From: Chryseobacterium gleum
Lineage (GTDB): Bacteria > Bacteroidota > Bacteroidia > Flavobacteriales_D > Sanyastnellaceae
Direction: 5' to 3'
Assembly (NCBI GenBank): GCA_945883885.1
Contig: CAMCYM010000103.1
Location: 1-6,081 of the forward strand
Length of the DNA: 6,081 bases
This document shows, piece after piece, positions 1 to 4,509 of the stretch (position 1 is the first letter of the stretch; each line of letters starts with the position of its first letter). Below the pieces are notes generated by a model, which was not told the origin of the DNA, did not search any database, and saw only the letters and a list, made by a program, of their open reading frames with translations. Made by a program: the position numbers and the translations under genes.

Positions 1-1
1 G

Positions 2-1077
2 GGCACCACCGTGGACTACATCGAAACGATCGCCAGTGCCGACGATGGCGTCCAAATCATGGGCGGGCTCGTAGACATCCGCCACATCGGAATGGCCTTC
101 AATGCAGAAGAAGGGATCGAGTTCGACCAAGGGTGGCGGGCCGCGCGCAGCACCTGTTCTGCATCACCGACGAACTCAGCGGCGCGGGCGAGCACGCCGG
201 GGATTACGAAGGAGACGACTGGGAGGAATTCAACGTGCACCTCACGTTCATGCCCTACACGACGCCGGAGATTTTCAACCAAACCTACATCGGGCGCGGC
301 GGCATCCCGGCCATTCGCCTCCACAACGGCGGAGCTGCCCGCATGCACAACAGCCTGTTTGTCAACTTCTCCCAAGGCGTCGACTTCGAGGACTACGACC
401 CGTGCGATGCCTGGGAACTCTTGCTCTTCGAGGAGCTGCTTTTGCGCAACAACCGCTTTTGGGACATCGGCGACTCCACTTCTTTGCAGGAGATGATCCT
501 CTACGACGGGTATGTGTGGAACGGCCAAATGGGGGTCGAAGACCACTTCCTCACGAACGGCAACGGCGCCGCCGATCCGATGCTGGACGCGGAGTTCGCG
601 GTGGCCGATGGGTTCGTAACGGAACAGATTTCGCCTTTTCCGACAGCAGCGAATTGGCAGGTGCCGGCGGGTGAACTGCCTACTGATCCATGGTTTGATG
701 CTGCAACGTATTGGGGTGCATTTCAGCCCGGGGGAGACAATTGGTTGACGTGCTGGACGTACATGGAGCACCTGGGGCTGTTCGGCTCCGTCGTGCCGGA
801 TCCAGGTGATTTGGTCCTCGGGTGTACCTACAGCTTCGCCTGCAACTTCAACCCGGCCGCGACGGACGACGACGGTTCATGCGAAATCACGTCGTGCGCG
901 GGATGCATGGACCCGGTGGCCCTGAACTACGATGCCGAGGCCGCCCTCCCGGATGGCAGCTGCAGCTACGTGCCGGCAGCGCCGGTGTGTCCGGAGGATT
1001 TGGACGGCAACGGCGTGGTCGGTACATCGGACCTGCTCGTGTTCCTCGCGGCTTTCGGTGACACCTGCCCCGAGTGA
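2..1077 (+). CDS. Secreted beta-helix surface protein, 5'-truncated and frameshifted
   Basis: C-terminal part of a large exported Bacteroidota surface protein. The opening stretch (VDYIETIASADDGVQIMGG, then a GIEFDQGW segment) is the beta-helix/pectin-lyase-like pattern of secreted proteins where 'ADDG.-..GG' turns precede a 'D-G-RG-.Q' strand. This part reads in frame 2 up to about base 139; the rest (RAQHLFCITDE onward) reads in frame 1 to the stop. Joining the frames gives a continuous W-R-G-R-A-Q-H, so one G appears to be missing. The middle holds an NWLTCWTYMEHLGLFG block, typical of the end of this domain. Two cysteine repeats follow, then a calcium-loop sequence D-L-D-G-N-G-V-V-G-T-S-D (997-1032) resembling a dockerin/EF-hand, and the protein ends 15 residues later at TCPE. 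No type IX sorting domain follows the loop. Exact function is unknown; a structural or adhesive role is inferred. If the frameshift is real, translation would stop near 496 and the gene would be broken. Confidence 0.8.
   Translation, partial: HHRGLHRNDRQCRRWRPNHGRARRHPPHRNGLQCRRRDRVRPRVAGRAQHLFCITDELSGAGEHAGDYEGDDWEEFNVHLTFMPYTTPEIFNQTYIGRGGIPAIRLHNGGAARMHNSLFVNFSQGVDFEDYDPCDAWELLLFEELLLRNNRFWDIGDSTSLQEMILYDGYVWNGQMGVEDHFLTNGNGAADPMLDAEFAVADGFVTEQISPFPTAANWQVPAGELPTDPWFDAATYWGAFQPGGDNWLTCWTYMEHLGLFGSVVPDPGDLVLGCTYSFACNFNPAATDDDGSCEITSCAGCMDPVALNYDAEAALPDGSCSYVPAAPVCPEDLDGNGVVGTSDLLVFLAAFGDTCPE
131..142 (+). other. Apparent one-base deletion (frameshift) in the surface protein gene
   Basis: The protein family signature continues across a change from frame 2 to frame 1 here. 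Reading TGG CGG (134-139) and then GGC CGC (139-144) uses G139 twice, so the GGG at 138-140 should be GGGG to keep the frame. Beyond this point frame 2 is low-complexity Ser/Thr/Arg-rich sequence typical of an out-of-frame reading. A GTG at 133 opens frame 1, so automatic gene callers will probably start there; that start has no signal peptide and cuts the domain. Sequencing or assembly error in a GC-rich stretch is the simplest explanation; a true mutation is possible. Confidence 0.75.
820..963 (+). repeat. Two tandem cysteine-rich protein repeats
   Basis: Two degenerate repeats are encoded in tandem. The first begins at Gly-Cys-Thr (820) and contains ACNFNPAATDDDGSC. The second begins at Gly-Cys-Met (901) and contains ALNYDAEAALPDGSC. 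The shared pattern is G-C-x-(D/S)-x-x-(A)-x-N-(F/Y)-(N/D)-x-x-A-x-x-x-D-G-S-C. Such repeats are frequent near the C-terminus of secreted proteins of marine Flavobacteriales and related groups; their role is not established to my knowledge. The second copy has lost the middle Cys (ALNY instead of ACNF), so it would pair its cysteines differently. Similarity is at protein level only. Confidence 0.75.
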
Positions 1078-2156
1078 CGCGGCAGCATCCACGCCACACC
1101 GACGTACGGGAAGTCCGCCCGAAATCCGAAGGCCCGCAATCCGGCGACGGCCTCGATGTGTGGACTCAGTCGCCAGCCTAACTCGGCGAGCAACAGCCGT
1201 TTTCCGAGGATGCGGTCGGTGTTGAGGAATACGGTGCCGTAGGCCAGCACAAACCGCGCGCGCCCATACGGCCACTCAAGTCCGGCCGCCACATGCGGCT
1301 GCACCCAGTCGCGCAGGGATTCCGTGGGGCCATCCACGTGGGTGGCGCGCAAGGAGGAATTCACGGTCAGTCCTCCTGTGGCTCGGAGGCAGACGGCGCT
1401 GCCCCGCACGGGATGCGTGTAGGCCGCTTGGAGCCCGCCGACGATGTGCCGCTTGCTGTCGGGGAGGCCGGCTTCGCGGGCGCCGGTGAAGAGGGAGAGT
1501 TGAGATTGAGGTTGAGGTTGAGATTGAGATTGAGGTTGAGGTTGAGTTTGAGGGTGGGGTGGGGGGGAGGTGAGGACGAGGGCGGCGCGGGCGGTGAGGA
1601 GGTTCGTGCCGAGGTTCGGCTGCGCGAAGGAGCCGTTGCTGAGGTGGGTGAAGGCGAGGCCGAGCCGGAGGCGCGGGAAGGGCGTGGTGAGCAGGCCGAG
1701 CCGCAGGGCGGCGTTCAGGTGTGAGCCGAGGATGAAGTTGCCGGGCCGCAGGTCCGGGTCGTAGGGGGCGAATGCCCAGCCGATGCCCGTGCCAGCTTCG
1801 AAGGCGGACCGCTGCGAGAGGGGGTGGCGTACGATCCAAACGGCGTGGGCCTGCGGCCCGACGCCGGGCCCGCCGGCCGAGGTGAAGGCGAGCTCCAGGC
1901 CTTCGAGGGGGGGAGGGCGAAGTCCGCGGCGGCCGGCCGTGGTCCAGGCGCCGGCGGCCGGGCGGAGCAGGGTGGCGGAACCTCCGAAGGCATGGGAGGT
2001 GACTGCGGACCAGATTTCGGGACGGTGGACGGCCGTGAAGCCGAAGGAGAGGCCCAGTTCGGCGGTGCGCGCTGGTGTTGCGTTGGGGCCCGGCTGCGCC
2101 AGCAGCGGGGAAACACTTACAAAGAGGAACACGACGCCCACAAGGTGCTGCTTCAC
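966..2156 (-). CDS. PagL-like acyloxyacyl hydrolase family outer-membrane barrel
   Basis: A 396-residue exported protein. Residues 1-20 form a signal peptide (MKQHLVGVVFLFVSVSPLLA, then Gln). The core GWAFAPYDPDLRPGN, GSHLNAALRLGL, THLSNGS and QPNLGTN (residues about 126-185) matches the lipid A 3-O-deacylase/acyloxyacyl hydrolase family, an outer-membrane beta-barrel that removes acyl chains from lipid A. His171 and Ser173 occupy the H-x-S catalytic positions. The residue where I expect the catalytic Glu (14 after the His) is Asn185. A Pro/Gln/Ser-rich loop (about 198-219) follows, then further barrel strands to the aromatic VGVAWML near residue 358. The last 38 residues are Ser/Pro/Lys-rich, lie antisense to the surface protein gene, and are probably not part of the barrel. 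The start is GTG: an in-frame TAA lies four codons upstream and there is no other start before the signal peptide. The family length is usually nearer 200 (bacterial PagL) to 380 (Bacteroidota homologues). Lipid A activity is inferred, not shown. Confidence 0.75.
   Translation of the reverse strand: MKQHLVGVVFLFVSVSPLLAQPGPNATPARTAELGLSFGFTAVHRPEIWSAVTSHAFGGSATLLRPAAGAWTTAGRRGLRPPPLEGLELAFTSAGGPGVGPQAHAVWIVRHPLSQRSAFEAGTGIGWAFAPYDPDLRPGNFILGSHLNAALRLGLLTTPFPRLRLGLAFTHLSNGSFAQPNLGTNLLTARAALVLTSPPPHPQTQPQPQSQSQPQPQSQLSLFTGAREAGLPDSKRHIVGGLQAAYTHPVRGSAVCLRATGGLTVNSSLRATHVDGPTESLRDWVQPHVAAGLEWPYGRARFVLAYGTVFLNTDRILGKRLLLAELGWRLSPHIEAVAGLRAFGFRADFPYVGVAWMLPRHSGQVSPKAARNTSRSDVPTTPLPSKSSGHTGAAGT
1485..1576 (+). 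other. C-free, G-rich tract with a G-quadruplex-type motif
   Basis: No cytosine occurs on the plus strand for 92 bases here, in a region that is otherwise GC-balanced. At 1552-1567 the G-runs GGG, GGGG and GGGGGGG are separated by single T residues; the seven-G run can be split into two, meeting the usual four-run, short-loop G-quadruplex pattern. The G-rich strand is the template strand of the PagL-like gene. The tract contains the hexanucleotide repeat. Whether it folds in vivo is unknown. Confidence 0.55.
1500..1553. repeat. Hexanucleotide tandem repeat (TTGAGN), nine units
   Basis: Nine consecutive TTGAG+N units on the plus strand, in order A, G, G, A, A, G, G, T, G at the sixth base. 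On the coding (minus) strand each unit reads as (Pro/Ser/Thr)-Gln, giving an alternating P-Q/S-Q/T-Q stretch of 18 residues in the PagL-like protein. Its place between barrel strands suggests a surface or periplasmic loop. Unit length is a multiple of three, so copy-number change would lengthen or shorten the loop without breaking the frame. Confidence 0.9.
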
Positions 2157-2186
2157 CGCCCCAAATTAGCGGCGTACCTTCGCTTC
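2157..2186. promoter_or_regulatory. Divergent spacer between the PagL-like gene and mazG
   Basis: Only 30 bases separate the two divergent start codons. On the plus strand TACCTTCG (2175-2182) resembles the Bacteroidota -7 element TAnnTTTG with one mismatch and ends 4 bases before the mazG ATG, which would give an almost leaderless transcript. On the minus strand CTAATTTGGGG is a looser match with one base too few between TA and TTTG. I found no TTG -33 element at the right distance for the plus-strand motif. mazG may instead be transcribed from inside the hydrolase gene. Confidence 0.3.
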
Positions 2187-2975
2187 ATGCACACCCGGGA
2201 AGAGAAACTTGCTGCGTTCGGACGTTTGTTGGACACGATGGATGAGCTGCGCGCGCAGTGCCCGTGGGATCGGAAGCAAACGTTTGAATCCCTGCGCCAC
2301 CTGACCATCGAGGAAACGTACGAGCTCGCGGATGCCATCCTCGACGGCGACCTCGCGGAAGTGCGCAAGGAGACCGGGGACTTGCTGTTGCACATGGTGT
2401 TCTATGCAAAGATTGCCAGTGAGTTGCCGCGTGAGGAGGGGGGCTGGGACATGGCCGATGCGCTCCACGGCATCTGCGACAAATTGGTCGCGCGCCATCC
2501 GCACATCTATGGGGACGTGGAGGCGAACGACGAGGATGCGGTGAAGGCGAATTGGGAGCGGCTCAAGCTGCAGGAAGGGGCACAGTCGGTCCTCGAAGGT
2601 GTGCCACAGTCCTTGCCGGCGCTGGTGAAGGCGTACCGGATCCAGGACAAAGTCCGCGGTGTCGGGTTCGAATTCGAACAAGCTGCCGATGTCTGGGCCA
2701 AAGTCGAGGAGGAGCTCGGCGAATTCCGAGCGGAGGAGGCTGCCGGTTCAGCGCGCGCGGCAGACGAATTCGGCGATGTGCTCTTCGCGCTGATCAACTA
2801 TGCGCGCTTTACGGGCATCAACCCGGACGAAGCGCTGGAGCGCACGAACCGGAGGTTCATTGCCCGCTTCAAGCATTTGGAAGGTGCCGTCGCCGCGGAC
2901 GGCAAACAACTCGGAGCCGTTCCGTTGGCGGAGTTAGATGGGTACTGGGAGCGGGCCAAATCCATCCACCGATGA
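2187..2975 (+). CDS. mazG: Nucleoside triphosphate pyrophosphohydrolase MazG
   Basis: Cytosolic all-alpha NTP pyrophosphohydrolase: hydrolyses (d)NTPs to NMP and pyrophosphate, cleaning aberrant nucleotides from the pool. At 262 residues it is the usual two-domain length (E. coli about 263). The N-terminal domain starts with CPWDRKQTFESL (25-36) and has the metal-binding EE-x-x-E (E42, E43, E46) followed by E62-x-x-D65 in KETGDLL. KLVARHPHIYGD (99-110) is the family signature joining the halves. The second domain repeats the fold: KVRGVGFEF (155-163), KVEEELGEF (172-180), then DEFGDVLFALINYAR (193-207), and ends with NRRF (221-224) and YWERAK near the C-terminus. All metal ligands look intact. 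The frame is open far upstream, but the ATG at 2187 gives the family N-terminus and everything before it lies antisense to the hydrolase gene. No mazE/mazF toxin-antitoxin pair is nearby, so this is the housekeeping setting. Its stop overlaps the next gene's start. Confidence 0.96.
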   Translation: MHTREEKLAAFGRLLDTMDELRAQCPWDRKQTFESLRHLTIEETYELADAILDGDLAEVRKETGDLLLHMVFYAKIASELPREEGGWDMADALHGICDKLVARHPHIYGDVEANDEDAVKANWERLKLQEGAQSVLEGVPQSLPALVKAYRIQDKVRGVGFEFEQAADVWAKVEEELGEFRAEEAAGSARAADEFGDVLFALINYARFTGINPDEALERTNRRFIARFKHLEGAVAADGKQLGAVPLAELDGYWERAKSIHR

Positions 2976-3736
2976 CCCCTCGGCGCGCCTCGCATCTTCT
3001 CGTGGCCTTGACCTGTGCCATTGCCTTCGGTGCTTGCAATCAGCCCGACGCACCGGATTGCATCCAGCGCGCCGGTGCGAATGCGCGTGATTCGGTGGTG
3101 TTCGAGGGTGCCGAAGCCGCTTCCCTGCTGCTCTACGACCGGATCGACGTGACATGGGTGCCGGGCGAATCCGGGCGCACGGTGGTGGTGTGGGAAGGGC
3201 CTGAGAACCTGCTAGCGGACGCGGAAACGGATTGGGATGGCACCACGCTGACGCTGGGAGACGGCAATACATGCCGCTGGGTGCGGGATTTGGGCATCAC
3301 TTTGCGTGCGACGGTGCGCTCGCCCGCACTCGCAGCCGTGGAGCACCGGGGCGCAGGCCGCTTCATCGCCGCCCTGCCCGACCGCCCGGGCACGTTCCGC
3401 CTCGATGCGCGCAACTGCTCCGGCTCCATCGACCTCGATGCCGCGGGCGACACCGTGGCTGTGCTGCTGCACTCCGGCGCGGTGACCGCCACCCTCACCG
3501 GCAGCCCCACGGTGCTGGAGGCCTTTTCCGCAGGCCTCTCGGGCCTCGATGCTTCCGGCTGTTTTAGCACGCGGGCGTTCATCCACCAAGCCGCCCTGCG
3601 CCCCTTGCGGTTCCGTGCGACGGAGTACGCCTACCTGGCCTTGACGGGTCCCGGCGACGCCGTGCTCCACGGCACTTCGCCGGCTGATCTCGAACTCGAA
3701 CGCACCGGGGAGGGGGAATTGCGGACGGAAGAGTAG
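2972..3736 (+). CDS. DUF2807 (head GIN domain) lipoprotein
   Basis: A 254-residue predicted lipoprotein. A short basic N-terminus (MTPRR) is followed by a hydrophobic stretch ending FGA-Cys22, a slightly relaxed lipobox. The body matches the DUF2807/GIN domain, a repetitive beta-solenoid of unknown function common in Bacteroidota: LLLYDRIDVTWVPGE (about 52-66) and the ENLLADAET segment open the domain, then CRWVRDLGITLRATVRSP (101-118) with the conserved Cys-x-Trp-Val-Arg, HRGAGRF (125-131), and a final strand around TGPGDAVLHG (225-234). Length is typical. Its ATG overlaps the mazG TGA as ATGA, so translational coupling is likely; the pairing with mazG shows no obvious functional link. Probably sits on the periplasmic face of an envelope membrane; function unknown. 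Confidence 0.88.
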   Translation: MTPRRASHLLVALTCAIAFGACNQPDAPDCIQRAGANARDSVVFEGAEAASLLLYDRIDVTWVPGESGRTVVVWEGPENLLADAETDWDGTTLTLGDGNTCRWVRDLGITLRATVRSPALAAVEHRGAGRFIAALPDRPGTFRLDARNCSGSIDLDAAGDTVAVLLHSGAVTATLTGSPTVLEAFSAGLSGLDASGCFSTRAFIHQAALRPLRFRATEYAYLALTGPGDAVLHGTSPADLELERTGEGELRTEE

Positions 3737-3768
3737 CGCTTCGTGGGGTAATTGAAGCCGTTGTCCGT

Positions 3769-3776
3769 TATCTTCG
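3769..3776 (+). promoter_or_regulatory. Possible TAnnTTTG-like element abutting the kinase-like gene
   Basis: TATCTTCG differs from the Bacteroidota -7 consensus TAnnTTTG at one base and touches the ATG at 3777. If it were a real -7 element, transcription would begin inside the first codons and translation would have to use the GTG at 3795 (codon 7). No TTG is found at the usual -33 spacing, so this may be chance. Confidence 0.18.
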
Positions 3777-4427
3777 ATGGAGAATCAATACACCGTGCGA
3801 GATGAACTTTTTCATGTCCTTTCAGGAACGCGCCCAGTTAGGCATGGAGGAATTGTCCAAGCAATTGCCTGTCACCTTGAAAATGGCTCGGCTCCAGGCG
3901 GCTTGGTTGCGGACACAAAGTTGTTCCGCTCAGCAGAAGAAGCGGCCCTGATTACTTGGGTTTACGAACATCGGCTCATGGTCGAAGGGGTGCGTTTGGA
4001 TGACTTTGTGAGCAGTGGGGCTGAGCAGCGGGTGTTTTTGAAGGATGATAGGCACGTGGTGAAGTTAAATGATGCCATTTTTTACAAATGCTGGAGGGAT
4101 TATCTATTGAATCTATTGATCCACAACGTTCTTTTTCCTGACACCGCATACGAATTGGTTGGATTCACCCAAGAAAATCAACGGTTGTACGCGATGGTTC
4201 AGCAGCCATTTGTAGCTGCAGACGTTCCAACTGACTTGGAGCTGGTCAGGAGGTTTATGCAATCGAACGGTTTCGAACGGGTGCGGAACAACGACTACTA
4301 TCACCCTGATTGGGGTGTTATTCTAGAAGATTTGCACGATGAAAACGTGCTCACTCGAAACGGTGTCTTGTACTTCATTGACACAGTGTTTTTTACAACA
4401 GACGTTTTCTGGAGGATGAATGGGTGA
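3777..4427 (+). CDS. Kinase-fold protein, polyvalent-protein kinase (PF18762-like)
   Basis: A 216-residue soluble protein without signal peptide or membrane segments. Residues about 78-205 resemble the small kinase domain described in 'polyvalent' proteins of phages and conjugative elements, also found alone in Bacteroidota. G81-A-E83-Q-x-V86 looks like the nucleotide-binding loop, VVK96L the ATP-anchoring lysine, and LIHNVLFPDTAYELVGF (114-130) a typical helix-strand segment. LEDLHDENVL (183-192) gives the catalytic loop with Asp185 and Asn190, and YFIDT (199-203) the metal-binding Asp202. All key residues are present, so phosphotransfer is plausible; the substrate is unknown. The N-terminal 75 residues (LFHVLSGTRPVRHGGIVQAIA) are a separate region I cannot name. 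The start follows an in-frame TGA at 3753; a GTG at 3795 is the alternative. Base composition is about 35-45% GC in lines I counted against about 73% in a line of the upstream gene, suggesting transfer. It stands alone, without integrase or phage genes in view. Confidence 0.72.
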   Translation: MENQYTVRDELFHVLSGTRPVRHGGIVQAIACHLENGSAPGGLVADTKLFRSAEEAALITWVYEHRLMVEGVRLDDFVSSGAEQRVFLKDDRHVVKLNDAIFYKCWRDYLLNLLIHNVLFPDTAYELVGFTQENQRLYAMVQQPFVAADVPTDLELVRRFMQSNGFERVRNNDYYHPDWGVILEDLHDENVLTRNGVLYFIDTVFFTTDVFWRMNG

Positions 4428-4477
4428 CACCAAGCTGCCTGAACTCGCCCCTCGGCCGTGGCAGTGATTGAATGCCG

Positions 4478-4485
4478 TATTTTCG
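4478..4485 (+). promoter_or_regulatory. Possible TAnnTTTG-like promoter element before the M1 peptidase
   Basis: TATTTTCG matches the Bacteroidota -7 element at all but one base and lies 24 bases before the ATG at 4510, a sensible leader length. The leader is A-rich (GACAAAAGTG) with no Shine-Dalgarno site, as is common in this phylum. There is no TTG at the expected -33 distance. The 82-bp gap between the kinase-like gene and this start shows no convincing terminator. Confidence 0.32.
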
Positions 4486-4509
4486 GGGGATTAAATCGAG
4501 ACAAAAGTG

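Noticed and set aside
16..771. Open frame of 251 codons on the minus strand
   Set aside because: Lies opposite the surface protein; no recognisable motif, and the plus strand carries family signatures throughout.
1293..1724. Plus-strand frame with an Arg-Leu repeat
   Set aside because: The Arg-Leu run is only the hexanucleotide repeat read on the wrong strand; the minus strand encodes the barrel motifs.
1824..2186. N-terminal extension of mazG
   Set aside because: In frame but Gly/Arg-rich, antisense to the PagL-like gene, and MazG already has its full normal length from 2187.
2552..2971. Upstream extension of the lipoprotein frame
   Set aside because: It overlaps mazG out of frame and would destroy the lipoprotein signal; the ATG at 2972 puts the signal sequence at the N-terminus.
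2187..2975. mazEF-type toxin-antitoxin locus
   Set aside because: No small MazE or MazF-like frame flanks mazG.
4428..4509. Possible terminator hairpin (CTGCC ... GGCAG)
   Set aside because: The stem is about five pairs with a loop of about 20 bases and no following T-run.
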